A DNA stretch of 64,000 bases, from the NCBI GenBank assembly GCA_021927905.1, contig BLLK01000032.1:186001-250000 (forward strand), given 5' to 3'. The stretch is from Chaetoceros tenuissimus. Taxonomy: Eukaryota; Bacillariophyta; Thalassiosirophyceae; Chaetocerotales; Chaetocerotaceae. The translations under genes and the position numbers were made by a program. The notes below the pieces were generated by a model. It worked only from the letters and a program-made list of their open reading frames with translations. It had not been told where the DNA came from and ran no database searches. Shown in pieces: positions 44,265-55,798 of the stretch (position 1 is the first letter of the stretch; the number at the start of each line of letters is the position of its first letter).

Positions 44265-46343
44265 ATGTCTACGTGTGCTCCTCCAGAAAAGAGCCTGTTT
44301 GACAGGGAAAATTTGGATCTATACCTCGATGGAGATTTGACCATATTTGACTATGAAATTCCCAACTGTCTGCTCTTTTCTCAGGGTGAATGGAGGATGA
44401 TTCGTCGTGATTTATCCCTTGCTGGGGTGAATGATGACTGTATAGATGCATTAGAAGATGGCCCATGTAGCGAAATCATGCAGGCATTCAAAATAAGGAA
44501 GGAACTCATCAACTACAAGAAAATATGTCTTCATTTATTCGAAGAGTCAAAGAAAAATGAAAGGGACTTGAAACAAGCTATGCATTTCTTTTATTACGAA
44601 GATGGCGCTGTTAAAAAGATTGAAGGTGCACTCTCTCATTTGCAGGCAATTATACAATGTTCTGCATTAGATCTAGAGGAAGATGTTTCTCCTATGGATT
44701 TAGATCCGATACAGAGAGCCATGGATAGACATGGTTCTACAACAAATCCATGTGAAGATATTGACCGCAAAGTTATGTATGTTGTCGCAACAGATATGAT
44801 TAGTTATAATAGAGGGGTTTCTCTCGCAGTCCATGATTCTCGAAACTTCGCTAAGCAAATCTGTCTTTCCCCCAGACATATAGACATGGAACGTCCAAAA
44901 AAGTTGATAGAACTTCCTACTTCCTTATTTATTGAAAGGTTAATAAGCAGAACAGAGTCCGAAATGGGAATACATGAAAGTACCGTTGACGAAAATGGTG
45001 AAGAAGTTCCACATTTTAGTGAGAAACCAGGAGTTGCATCAATGAACAGGATCCTTGACGAAGTAAAAACAAAACTAGATTGGCCTGATAAAGCTATTGA
45101 GTTTTTAAGAGCGTCCATATTCGCACGGGGAGCTTTCAAGGCATTAGCCATCATAGAAGAGTTGAGAAACTACAACTATCATTTGCAAAAGCTACCTGAT
45201 CGCTTTGATAGAGTTTTAAAACGTTTGAGAGAAGAGCATTCCAATTTGATTTCAACTTCTATAGAGAGAAATGATTTCCCGATGGACAGTAAGCTGATTC
45301 TACCAAGCGAAGCATGTGCAAGAGTTAATAAATTACAGCAACTCAGAGGTATAATAAATGTACTGAAAGAGAATGCAAGGTGGATATCATTACTAGTGAA
45401 TCTAGCAGACCAAAATGGAAATGAGGAGTTCCAGAGAATATTTCGTGCTGGCGATGACGCCACCAAGAATAATGCATGTCTATTTGTTCCTCGAGAGTTT
45501 GAGCTAGGGAATATAGTTTCATCTGTCCGTAAAGTTTTAGATGAAGTGTTACTTCCAACAATGCATAACACTGTCTCTCTCGAGTCTTGGCCACCAACAA
45601 AGGGCACATGTAGAGTACGAATAGTTGCATTTGATGAGACTAGACCAGAGGAATTGGAAATTGTGAGAAAGAAAGTAAAGCCTTGCAGCGAATGTAAAGG
45701 TCTTTTTGGAGACCTATGGATAAGGCATAATGTTTGCGTTGTGTGTGAAAACTTGAAACGAAAAAATTCTAATTCGTCGGAGTGTATATTTTCTGACTGC
45801 AAGTATAAAACAATGGCATTTTGCCCTCATGCTCAGAAATGCTTTAGTTGTGATGCTCCCCATACATGTGAAAAACTTTGTAGACTTTCTAGGGGGAATG
45901 GTGAAAGTGCAGTAGGAATGGTAGAATCAATACGCCCTGACTTTCTCTTGATTGATTTTGATAGAACGTTAGCCTCAACAAAGTCAGGCGCAACTCCTTA
46001 CCCAAAGAATGGTACGACACACACCATCGACACTGATCTCAAGAGTGCCGTCATGATACAACATGGTATGGAAGGAAAATCTTTCATTGTCACACGTAAC
46101 TCACATAAAGCTGAAATCAGAGAATTTCTGATTCAGCATGAGATGGAAGAACTAGCAAATAATGTTCTTGTCTGCCCGAAGAAAATGACAAAGGGGAGAT
46201 TCATCCGCGAGCAATTTTTTAGCGATGAACAAAATAGAAGTTGTATATTCATAGACGATGATATCAGGGAATTATGCAAAGATCAATGGTTACGTGATAA
46301 TGAGTCTATTCATCGTCTTCTCTTTGTGAGAGGGCTCTGCTGA
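44265..46343 (+). CDS. Protein with Cys-rich zinc-type region and C-terminal HAD-like domain
   Basis: Single exon, 692 residues from the ATG at 44265; the frame is open slightly further but only from a TTG. The first 430 residues are helical and match nothing I know. Residues about 470-545 hold many Cys and His in CxxC pairs (CSECKGLF, CVVCENL, CFSCDAPHTC), likely binding zinc. The C-terminal 150 residues carry all four HAD motifs: LLIDFDRTLAST (DxDxT), SFIVTRNS, a Lys in MTKGRFIREQF, and IFIDDDIREL. HAD enzymes are mostly phosphatases; the second Asp of motif I is intact, so phosphatase activity is plausible. The substrate and the meaning of the zinc region next to it are unknown. Two homologous regions between this and neighbours were not seen. 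Confidence 0.78.
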   Translation: MSTCAPPEKSLFDRENLDLYLDGDLTIFDYEIPNCLLFSQGEWRMIRRDLSLAGVNDDCIDALEDGPCSEIMQAFKIRKELINYKKICLHLFEESKKNERDLKQAMHFFYYEDGAVKKIEGALSHLQAIIQCSALDLEEDVSPMDLDPIQRAMDRHGSTTNPCEDIDRKVMYVVATDMISYNRGVSLAVHDSRNFAKQICLSPRHIDMERPKKLIELPTSLFIERLISRTESEMGIHESTVDENGEEVPHFSEKPGVASMNRILDEVKTKLDWPDKAIEFLRASIFARGAFKALAIIEELRNYNYHLQKLPDRFDRVLKRLREEHSNLISTSIERNDFPMDSKLILPSEACARVNKLQQLRGIINVLKENARWISLLVNLADQNGNEEFQRIFRAGDDATKNNACLFVPREFELGNIVSSVRKVLDEVLLPTMHNTVSLESWPPTKGTCRVRIVAFDETRPEELEIVRKKVKPCSECKGLFGDLWIRHNVCVVCENLKRKNSNSSECIFSDCKYKTMAFCPHAQKCFSCDAPHTCEKLCRLSRGNGESAVGMVESIRPDFLLIDFDRTLASTKSGATPYPKNGTTHTIDTDLKSAVMIQHGMEGKSFIVTRNSHKAEIREFLIQHEMEELANNVLVCPKKMTKGRFIREQFFSDEQNRSCIFIDDDIRELCKDQWLRDNESIHRLLFVRGLC

Positions 46344-46453
46344 TAAAAGTGCTAAAGAAAGTAACAACAGGAACATAGAAAATTTCTGGCATTTTCATTT
46401 ACTATATTTACACTTTAGAACTTTTAATATCAACATGACCCTGATACAATTAC

Positions 46454-47500
46454 TCATTGGCTATCATCTGATTTGGACTGTGAAACTACTCCATGACGAA
46501 GAGCCAAAAGCATATTTGCTTCTTCGTCTCTGATGTCATCATCACTAACACAGTTTTCCTGCACTGTACTGCTAGTTGTAACACTATTCTCTGATTCAGG
46601 AGTCGTTGTGATAGGTGAGGTTTCACGTGTATTCGACTTAGAATTAGCCGGGGTTAGTTGTTGCTCCTTAAAAGCTTCTCTATCAGTTTTTTTGCATAGA
46701 CGGATTCCTGAGTCAGTATCGACTAGTCCAAGCTCTTTGGCAGAATTAATCCAGTACGCTTGAGGAGATCCATTTCCACGGCATCTAGTTGTCTTTAAAC
46801 TTTTGTAAGTATCCTTCATTTCTTTACTGATTGCCATGCATGCTTCAAAATGAAATCTTTGCATATCAGCCACGGTCTGATAAATTCTAGAGATAGAGCT
46901 TGGGTAGCATGTAGCCCTTTCGGCACGAACTTTTGGAGACAAATGCACACAGTGCATACAACGAATACCAATTTGCCCGACGCTAAGTTTCTGTGCACCC
47001 TTTGAATGTCTTGAGGATACATCAACCACAGTTGCTTCAAAAATTTCCACAAAATGACTTCTAACATAACACTGTCTATCAGAAAGGCTCTGCTTGTCTG
47101 AAGGCATACAAAGAAGAATCCTTGAGCTTGGCTTTGGCAATTCTGTTGGAATATATGTTTCCACATGTGTTGCATTATTTTGATTGAATTTGCATGACTT
47201 TTCATGTTCACATGCTTCATCATAGGATCCGAAAGTTGCTACGTGACAATAATCACAAGCCCATGAATCTGATTTCTTCTCTTCACTTTGATTGCTCGAT
47301 CTGAAACGAGAGTTCTGAAAGTACGTGGATGGATAGAACGGAACAGGCTGACGACAATGATAAGGAAGATAAGGGTAGTGCCCTTGATATCCAGAAGAGT
47401 TTCCAAAAGGCATCTTGAACGAGTAAGGAGAGTATTTGGATGAACTGGATGGGGTCACTGGTGTTGCGTCTTGGTACTTCTTTACAGTTTTACACTTCAT
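46454..47500 (-). CDS. Diatom-type zinc-finger protein
   Basis: Single exon, 348 residues. Residues about 78-105 form a C2HC-like finger (WACDYCHVATFGSYDEACEH then EKSC). Residues 150-260 hold a second unit beginning GQIGIRCMHCVHLSPKVRAE, with a spaced YQTVADMQRFHFEAC, consistent with a CxxC-HxxxxC metal site. This second pattern recurs in many diatom proteins of unknown function, as I recall them, often next to a C2H2 finger. Both flanks are disordered (Ser/Tyr/Pro at the N-terminus, Thr/Ser/Glu at the C-terminus). A DNA-binding or chromatin role is a guess from the fingers. It is convergent with the HAD-like gene, with about 110 bases between. Confidence 0.75.
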   Translation of the reverse strand: MKCKTVKKYQDATPVTPSSSSKYSPYSFKMPFGNSSGYQGHYPYLPYHCRQPVPFYPSTYFQNSRFRSSNQSEEKKSDSWACDYCHVATFGSYDEACEHEKSCKFNQNNATHVETYIPTELPKPSSRILLCMPSDKQSLSDRQCYVRSHFVEIFEATVVDVSSRHSKGAQKLSVGQIGIRCMHCVHLSPKVRAERATCYPSSISRIYQTVADMQRFHFEACMAISKEMKDTYKSLKTTRCRGNGSPQAYWINSAKELGLVDTDSGIRLCKKTDREAFKEQQLTPANSKSNTRETSPITTTPESENSVTTSSTVQENCVSDDDIRDEEANMLLALRHGVVSQSKSDDSQ

Positions 47501-47867
47501 CTGAACTTTTTAAAAGCAAGTGGATATTGCTCGAATGCATATACTTAGCAATCGAATTAAATACAATACTTGCTTTTTTTAAAAGAAGGAACCCATCCCA
47601 ATTTTGGCGGTGTATTTGAAATTATGGTGCACCTTTTCAAGTACGCGCACCCAATGACTTTTCTTGGTTGCATTTTTGCATCTTTTTGGTATGAGCGCGA
47701 ATCGATGCGAAGCCGAAATGTTACGAGTACGAGCACCTACCAGATAGGGTTAAAATACATCAAAAGCAAAAAAGTGTTCTTTTCTTTTCCAATCCAAAAT
47801 GAACTGATGAAGACTCGACTCCTCTAAGTACAATACCATAATATACTTCATCAACAAGATTGAAACT
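47501..47867. promoter_or_regulatory. Divergent promoter region
   Basis: About 370 bases between the starts of the zinc-finger gene (minus) and the small 127-residue gene (plus). Short ORFs here are not supported. Confidence 0.4.
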
Positions 47868-48251
47868 ATGAAACTGAAAAAGATTGCGAATAAACTGAAT
47901 CTGCTGAAACTTATTGACGAATTAGAGTTTTTGCATGAAGAAAATATCGAGGAAGAAGAAAGGCAACAGATGGTAGAAGAAGCTGTAGCTGCATGCAAAA
48001 AAGCCATCAAAGAACATCTGCATGACTACCTAGACAAAAATCCCTCGAGTTCCTATGAAGCATGGATCCGTGCACTGCATCCAGATAATGCTGAATATAT
48101 AGATGAGCATGCGATTGATCATAGATTTTATTGTGAGGATTCTGACCATAGAATTATGTGGAACGAGTATATCCAAGAATTAAATACTGGATCAGAAGAT
48201 AGATTTGTGGAAGCACGAATAGAAGCTCCGAGGTATGATCATTCAACATGA
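47868..48251 (+). CDS. Small unrecognised acidic protein, 127 residues
   Basis: Single exon, ATG at 47868. The first half is strongly helical and acidic (ELEFLHEENIEEEERQQMVE). The second half has an ordered core, SSSYEAWIRALHPDNAEY, and DHRFYCEDSDHRIMWNEYIQ, which looks like a conserved compact domain and argues for a real gene. I recognise no named family. No signal peptide or membrane segment. A frame on the opposite strand (47750-48010) is a shadow. Confidence 0.65.
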   Translation: MKLKKIANKLNLLKLIDELEFLHEENIEEEERQQMVEEAVAACKKAIKEHLHDYLDKNPSSSYEAWIRALHPDNAEYIDEHAIDHRFYCEDSDHRIMWNEYIQELNTGSEDRFVEARIEAPRYDHST

Positions 48252-48537
48252 TATGGAAAGATTATTTCAAATCACATAGATCAATGATAGAAACCTTATC
48301 ACATCCTGGGAAAAGGGGATAATAAAGAAATGTTACATACAGATGTAAATATATACAACTAGCTAGAATCTAAATAAGGTATAATTCCAGAGATTGTGTA
48401 CATATTTTTCAGTATTTTCCAAGTTAATTCTGTATCTCTATCTTCGATGAATTCGTAATACATGAAAAGACAGAGTTGTTAAAGGAATAAGTATCAACAA
48501 TCATATTTCCTACACAACATGACTAAATTATAGAAGG

Positions 48538-49110
48538 TTATCCTGATCGGAATCCCCCGATGAATCCAGCCGCAAATCCACCTCCACCGACCATTCCAAA
48601 TTGAAGTACTTCCATTACTTTGTCCATGACCTTTTCCCCATCCTTTGCATCAATCTTCCCGTCACTGTTCAAATCCATCATTTTTTCGACATCCTTTTGC
48701 AACTGCGAGTGATCTACATCAATGTAACCAGCATATGATAGAGTCTGTAGAGTTGCAAACCCGAGACCAAACATGATTGAAGCGACTTTTCCAACTTTTT
48801 TCAATGCAAATCCACTTGAAAAACCACACACGAAACCATAACTAATTTCAGTTGGAACTCCAGTTGCTATTGCTTCATTCACTTTTTCTCCTAGGTTTTT
48901 ACCAATTGCTTCTACATCTATATTAGAAGAGATGATTGCTTTTATTTTGGAGATTGCATCTTCTTCATCTTCCCCTTTCTTTCCTTGACAGAAGGCAATT
49001 GTAGATGTTGATGTAGCCGTTGTGATGGCAGTTGAGAATGCCATGGATTTCATTACGTAATTTCTATTCGCGAGCACTTTGGTCGCTAGTTTTGAGCGAA
49101 ATGCATTCAT
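48538..49110 (-). CDS. FUN14-family protein with an inserted EF-hand loop
   Basis: Single exon, 190 residues. The N-terminus MNAFRSKLATKVLANRNYVM is a plausible mitochondrial presequence. The FUN14 fold is shown by SYGFVCGFSSGFALKKVGKV, a Gly-rich first helix, GLGFATLQTLSYAGYIDVD, and the last helix MVGGGGFAAGFIGGFRSG. Between them, at about 145-158, DLNSDGKIDAKD fits an EF-hand calcium loop with all ligand positions filled (D-x-N-x-D-G-x-I-D-x-x-D). FUN14 proteins of animals and yeast sit in the outer mitochondrial membrane and act in mitophagy and ER contacts. No LIR-type YxxL receptor motif is obvious at the N-terminus, so a mitophagy role cannot be assumed. Confidence 0.85.
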   Translation of the reverse strand: MNAFRSKLATKVLANRNYVMKSMAFSTAITTATSTSTIAFCQGKKGEDEEDAISKIKAIISSNIDVEAIGKNLGEKVNEAIATGVPTEISYGFVCGFSSGFALKKVGKVASIMFGLGFATLQTLSYAGYIDVDHSQLQKDVEKMMDLNSDGKIDAKDGEKVMDKVMEVLQFGMVGGGGFAAGFIGGFRSG

Positions 49111-49444
49111 TATATGAATTCCTATTTTTGTTGAAGCTATTGGTGGTCGGGTGAGTTTTAAATCTACTGTAGCAGTGATGTAAAATAATAAGGTAATGAG
49201 AAGAAGCCATTGAAACGAAGAAGAACGAAGGGGAACCAGGAGCAGTTTTCCGTTCCATAAATTCCGTTGTAACTATTTTAGCTCATGTCAATATGGCTCT
49301 TGCAATAGCCAATAAACCATAAAGCGTTGAGCCCAAAATTTCGTGACTAAAACCCCCTCTCCAAAAAAATGATCGGCAAACATAAACTTGGAGTAATCGA
49401 TACAACAATTACGCAAACTACTCATCCGAATACAACTTTTCAAT
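49111..49444. promoter_or_regulatory. Divergent promoter region
   Basis: About 330 bases between the FUN14 gene (minus) and the ankyrin gene (plus). No gene or clear motif is seen. Confidence 0.4.
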
Positions 49445-51307
49445 ATGGAGGGGGAACATTTACCATATAGCAACTCCCAAGAAGAAAGAAGCGAACCTGC
49501 TCGGCAGTATTATTACGTGGATAGTACAGAGGAGAAAGATGACCAAAATGCATCTCAAATCGAAGAAGTGAAGTCATTTAAATCCAAAAGTATCTCAATG
49601 GAGAGACCAACTGATTTTGATGCAGAGATTGAAATGATGGAAGAAATGGAAAGAATGAGACACAATTCTTTGCAAAAGCAAGAATCAGAGGATGAAGATG
49701 AGGTAGATCTCATTACCAACAAGAGACAAATGTCAAAGAATAGACAAATCGATTCTTTAAGTTCCAACTTTCATGGTATTTCACAAGACGACGAAGTAGA
49801 GATTTCATCCAGACCAAACTCTCAATCAAGTGAACGCGATAGTGTTATCAGTCGTAAACGCATAGAGCGTGGACTATTCAGGTCGGAAGGAAAGGTTGAA
49901 GAACAAGAGGTGAATCTAATAACTAGTCGAAAGCAACTTTCTCAAGCAAGGAAAATGGAATCTCTAAGGGTCAAAAAGTCCATCAGAGAACTTGTCTCTC
50001 TTATAAAAGATGAAAAATGGGAAGATGTTCTTGCACATTTATACGACTACGAACACGATGCAGATTCTTGGATAGAAGAAACGAATAAAGATGGAAGTAT
50101 AAGGTGGAGATCACTTCCTATTCACTTTGCTTGCGAACATAACCCTTCATTTGATGTGATCAACGAGCTCATAAGATTGTATCCAGCAAGTCTTGAGACG
50201 GAGAATTATGGCGGTGACCTTCCTATACATGTTGCTTGTAGAGAAGGAGTGCAGAAAGAAATTCTGGACTTGATGATGAATCTAAATCCTGAATCTCTGG
50301 AAAAGAAAGACTGCGAGGGTCGTCTCCCATTACATTTGGCATTGTTCAAAAAGACTACGGATGCATGTACCATTCAAGATATTTTGTGTTATTACGAAAA
50401 GGCGGCAAGAACTCCGGACGATTTTGGATTATTGCCACTTCATTATGCATGCTCGAAAGAAGCAACTGCAGCAAGCATTGAAGCTTTATTGAAAGTCTAC
50501 CCCTACGCAATAGAAAAGGTTGATGATTTTGATCTTTTACCCATAGATAGACTACTTGCAAGCAAAAATAGTGAGAAAGCAAAGATTAGGCAGCTCCTTT
50601 CGCGAGATGTTTCTTTCTGGACTCAGTCCATGATGAGCCTCATTGTTGATTTGAGCAGTAAACAAGCTTATGTAGAACAAAAAGAAAAAGAGTGGCAAGA
50701 GAAGGAACGACAATATGAAGACATGGAGTCAGAGTTGGAAAAAGTAAAGGATGAAAACAAGCTTTTTGCAGCAAATGAAAGGCATTGGAAAAAAACTTGG
50801 CTAAAGCAAAAGCAAGTTATGAAGGAGCGTTATGAGAAAAAGTTGAGACAGGAGAGTGCAAGACAGGAGCTAATAAAACAAGAAATAACAGGCGAGAAAG
50901 AAATGGCAGAGAAGAAGGCATCAGATCTTCGAATACTGATTGAAGAACTAGTAAATAACTTACGGGAGAAGAAAGACAGTGCAGAAGAAACAGAGGAAAT
51001 GAGAAAAGACCTGAAGATTAGAGCATATGGCTTGGTGAAGAAGGTGCAGGTGACAGAAATTGAGAACGAGCAGTTAAGAGATGACAATGAAGCATTGAAG
51101 ATGGAGATTTTCGACTTGAAAATGAAAATGAAGAAAAATGACATGTTCATGAATACCACAAGAGCAACGAAAAAACATTTTGAAGTTGATTCACTATTCT
51201 CTGCAGAAAAAAAGGACATCTTCGCTACGGACGCTCGAAGTGACGAAACGTCAAAGAATGAAGACGTCTACGAATGTAGGAGAATTAATGATGAGAAATC
51301 CTTTTAG
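49445..51307 (+). CDS. Ankyrin-repeat protein with long C-terminal coiled coil
   Basis: Single exon, 620 residues. Residues 1-180 are acidic, Ser-rich and disordered, with two copies of an LITxxxxxSxxR element (VDLITNKRQMSKNRQ and VNLITSRKQLSQARK). Residues about 220-375 contain four to five ankyrin-like repeats with the LPxHxAC core: LPIHFACEHNPSFDVINELI, LPIHVACREGVQKEILDLMM, LPLHLALFKKT and LPLHYACSKEATAASIEALL. This LPxHxA variant is very common in diatoms. From about 410 to 570 there is a continuous coiled coil rich in Glu and Lys. It probably scaffolds other proteins; the partner is unknown. Confidence 0.87.
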   Translation: MEGEHLPYSNSQEERSEPARQYYYVDSTEEKDDQNASQIEEVKSFKSKSISMERPTDFDAEIEMMEEMERMRHNSLQKQESEDEDEVDLITNKRQMSKNRQIDSLSSNFHGISQDDEVEISSRPNSQSSERDSVISRKRIERGLFRSEGKVEEQEVNLITSRKQLSQARKMESLRVKKSIRELVSLIKDEKWEDVLAHLYDYEHDADSWIEETNKDGSIRWRSLPIHFACEHNPSFDVINELIRLYPASLETENYGGDLPIHVACREGVQKEILDLMMNLNPESLEKKDCEGRLPLHLALFKKTTDACTIQDILCYYEKAARTPDDFGLLPLHYACSKEATAASIEALLKVYPYAIEKVDDFDLLPIDRLLASKNSEKAKIRQLLSRDVSFWTQSMMSLIVDLSSKQAYVEQKEKEWQEKERQYEDMESELEKVKDENKLFAANERHWKKTWLKQKQVMKERYEKKLRQESARQELIKQEITGEKEMAEKKASDLRILIEELVNNLREKKDSAEETEEMRKDLKIRAYGLVKKVQVTEIENEQLRDDNEALKMEIFDLKMKMKKNDMFMNTTRATKKHFEVDSLFSAEKKDIFATDARSDETSKNEDVYECRRINDEKSF

Positions 51308-51573
51308 ATCGACTACTATGAGAAGTCAATTGAGTAATTTTTAATTTTATACTTTTGTCTTGTTACGACAAAAATGTATTTTACGTACGTAGAAAGAAAG
51401 ATACAGAAGCTTTTACCCGTGACTTGAACATCGCCTTTTAGAGAGAACTTCACACCCATCATCTCATCCCCTTCTTAAAAGCAGATATAAAAAATAGAAA
51501 AGCACGCCGAGCAGAAGTTTTGTGGAGGTTTACTTATCATCATAACCGGATATTTAAAATTTCTAGATTCAAT

Positions 51574-52347
51574 ATGAATAAAAGAGCCCAGAGAAGACCA
51601 TCCTTTGTTGGAGGAAGGGTCATACAACAATCCTTTGATCCCAGCGTAAGAAAAAACATGTGTTCGTGTAACACAGAATTATTGGAAGCCGAACTAAAGA
51701 AATTCAGACAAAGTAGCGCTGAAGCTGTACAGAACTCATGGAATGAAGCAGAAAAATTGCAAGAGCAATGCTCTCATTATGATGATCAAATTCTATCACT
51801 GAAGAATGATATTGAGTGGAAAACAGCCCAGCTACAAGAGACACTTAATCGCGCTAGAGACCTAGAAGACGAGCTGAACGAACTGAATGCGGAAAAATCA
51901 CAAGTTTCATCTCGCAGAGGGAGCATGCGTAGTTTATTAAGCAGCTGCCATAGCGTTGGTAGTCAGAAGAGTTTAGGTGAAGACAGTGCAGTCCATAGTG
52001 CAGTCGCTGCGCCTCAAAATACGAATAAGGCTCAAGAAGAAAAGCGTAGTGATGAAACTAATCCCAACGAAATTGATACGAAGGCAGAAATTAGGAGATT
52101 AAAACTCATCCTTCAATCGAGAGATTCAACGATTGAAGCTATGGAATTTGCTTTATCACAGAATGTTCGAATGATGTAAGTAGACCTTCGTTTTTGAATT
52201 CATTGTTGAGGACAGCTTCCATTTCCATATGCATGTTTCGTCTCACATATTTCTTACTACAATAGGCAAAATTTTCAGGTCAAGCTACAAGAAGTGAATG
52301 ATAAGAAACAAGAGATTGCTACAAAACTACAGGAAAATAAGGGATAA
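51574..52347 (+). CDS. Coiled-coil protein, unrecognised
   Basis: Two exons: 51574-52175 and 52266-52347, phase-2 intron of 90 bp, about 227 residues. The open frame begins upstream at a TTG, but the first ATG is at 51574 (MNKRAQRRPS). The acceptor AATAG at 52265 continues the heptad pattern (QNFQVKLQEVNDKKQEIA) and ends at a TAA, whereas a nearby alternative TTTCAG acceptor gives an immediate stop. Residues about 30-110 are a coiled coil with one CxC (NMCSCNTELLEAELKKF); a Ser-rich linker and a second coiled coil follow. It lies 266 bases downstream of the ankyrin/coiled-coil gene on the same strand, which may be coincidence. Confidence 0.7.
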
Positions 52348-52570
52348 GAAAACAGATTCTCCTCGTCTAAGTGTGGGAATGCATCAAGTATTCTACGTAA
52401 GGATATCCATGCAGTGTAAATTATACTTCATAATAATTAGTCCTTGACAAGTAATTTCACTTATTTCTCTCGAGAGAACGAAATCCTGCTACTTGTCAAC
52501 ATCGCTAAAACATTCAAAATTAATTTATAAGAATAACATAAGCAATAATGTTCGTAAAATCGAAGATAGA

Positions 52571-53236
52571 CTAAGTCCGAAAGAGCGCGTCAAAGAAATT
52601 TCCACCGTATTTGTCATTATACCATGAACTAAATGTATAACAAGTTCCCAACCAAAATGATAAAATAGGTAAAGCTACAAGAATAGAGTCTGCAACTTCA
52701 TCTTTCATGCTAACCAAACCAACTTCTTCAGGTGTAGATACCACAGCCTTCCCTCCAAATTTATCATTGTCATGATACATACTGGAATACAAAGAAACAT
52801 AGAGCGTATATCCCGGTTTCATTTCAGCCATTTTGCTCGGATTGTTCAAGTCCAATTCATCAAGCTCAATCTTTTCAATGATGGAAGACTGTCCATCTTC
52901 TTCTCCCTCCTTTGTGTAATCTTTTTTCAATCCCTGTAGATATATGGATTGCAATTCATAAGTTTGATCGGCAAATATGCCAAGATCTGGAATATCATAT
53001 TTCGTAACCACAAGTGCATTCTTTTGTATTTTGGTATTATCCATAGAGGTCTTTGACAAGCCATCCAAGAATTTTGTAAGAGGAGGCTCATTTTCCATTA
53101 AAAGTTTCGTACTATGACGATGGCTGAATCGCTTCGATAAAGCACTAGCTTTCGGTATGTTTGAAAATGCGCTTACTACATCCAAGATGAAGACAGATAG
53201 AAATGCCAAGAACAAAATCGGAGTAGTCGAAAACAT
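52571..53236 (-). CDS. Predicted plastid membrane protein, unrecognised
   Basis: Single exon, 221 residues from the ATG at 53236; the frame extends five codons further only to a TTG. The N-terminus FSTTPILFLAFLSVFILDVV then SAFSNIPK is a signal peptide followed by an AF-type cleavage site, the diatom signal for import into the complex plastid. The mature part is soluble for about 150 residues. It has one C-terminal membrane helix (ADSILVALPILSFWLGTCYT) and a short tail SWYNDKYGGNFFDALFRT. A thylakoid or envelope anchor is likely. I recognise no family. Confidence 0.72.
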   Translation of the reverse strand: MFSTTPILFLAFLSVFILDVVSAFSNIPKASALSKRFSHRHSTKLLMENEPPLTKFLDGLSKTSMDNTKIQKNALVVTKYDIPDLGIFADQTYELQSIYLQGLKKDYTKEGEEDGQSSIIEKIELDELDLNNPSKMAEMKPGYTLYVSLYSSMYHDNDKFGGKAVVSTPEEVGLVSMKDEVADSILVALPILSFWLGTCYTFSSWYNDKYGGNFFDALFRT

Positions 53237-54575
<1,339 letters not shown>

Positions 54576-55133
54576 ATAACTAAAGGATGTGTATTTTTAA
54601 TATGAAGTATACCACATTGTAGCTCATGGTTTAATGAGGCGGTGCATAGTTATAAATATATTTGGTAAAAGATGGAATAAATGAATGCATATTACTTATG
54701 TTCCCAGAGAAAGAATTTCCTTGCAATAATTATATATATGTTTTTACATATGCATCTAATTTTTCAGTTCTAGGCAAACATAAAAGAATAAATACTCTTC
54801 AATCTGGAATGTATCTTTCGTGATTTTCCATTTTTTCCTTTTTCCTTTTTCCTCTTCTCAGTCAGGCCATTTACAAGACTATTTTTGTAAATAATGGATT
54901 GAACCCGCTTCTCATCTACAAAACTGGTTTTGAATTGCTTTGTTCCCACGGGGATTTTGAAAATTGAACCAATCATAACGTCCAAACGAGTGACCACATA
55001 GATCTTCGCAAGCCATCAACTGAATAGAACAAAAGAAAAACGACAGAAAAATTGCTCTCTCTTATCAAAGCAGGAGTAACAACGGTATCACAGTTTAGAC
55101 TACACGAAAAATAACTCTAGCATAGCAAAGAAA
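54576..55133. other. Intergenic spacer
   Basis: About 560 A+T-rich bases holding the DIM1 3' end and the leader of the next gene. The minus-strand 75-residue ORF has no support. Confidence 0.5.
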
Positions 55134-55499
55134 ATGGTTCAAGTAAACATCACCTACGTTGCAAACAAAAGTTCCAGAAAGAGATGTAATAGTAGATCAA
55201 TTGTGGCAGGAGAATGGATTCCAGAGGATAGCATCAGAATCGATAACGTATTTGCTACTCCAACGAAGAAAAAACAAAGTCATGGCGATGACTGCGATCG
55301 TACTCCTACAACTGCTCCAACGACAGTTTCTCCTACAAAAATCAATTTCAATAATGAAGGAAAGGTTGACTCCATTGAATTCAGTTTTGAAGCTGATGAA
55401 TGGTCTATTTCTACTCTGGGCGAGTCTGTATTTGATGATGCTGTTCCGAGAAGACGAGCACCGTTAAACACTTCTAATATTCTCTGTGGCTCATTTTAA
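55134..55499 (+). CDS. Small unrecognised protein, 121 residues
   Basis: Single exon, ATG at 55134 after an A-rich leader. The N-terminal 30 residues are basic. A Thr/Pro-rich linker (PTTAPTTVSPTK) follows. The C-terminal half contains VDSIEFSFEADEWSISTLGE, which looks like a short ordered or binding segment. No domain, membrane helix or targeting signal is apparent. Codon use agrees with the neighbours, and the competing frame (55159-55467) is less plausible. It could be a lineage-specific regulatory protein. Moderate confidence only. Confidence 0.5.
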   Translation: MVQVNITYVANKSSRKRCNSRSIVAGEWIPEDSIRIDNVFATPTKKKQSHGDDCDRTPTTAPTTVSPTKINFNNEGKVDSIEFSFEADEWSISTLGESVFDDAVPRRRAPLNTSNILCGSF

Positions 55500-55798
55500 A
55501 AGAAAACCCAGGAAGAACTCGTATCACCTCTACCTGCTTTACATTTAAAAGGAAAATTTCAAGCTTCGAAAGGCTCAGGCAAGGAGAGGTACAGTTGAAA
55601 AAATGCCATGGAAGGAAACTATTGCAATTCTTGTTTCAGCAAGATGCAATTGTACATTATAGAAAGAAGAAGAATATCTTTGTACCTAAATACTGAACAT
55701 AGAAATAGAATTACTGCTAGTAAACAAAGGACTAATTGAAAAAATGTTCTATATAAATATTCTACAGAGCTACTTTTTGGTTGAATTTCCTATCCTAA

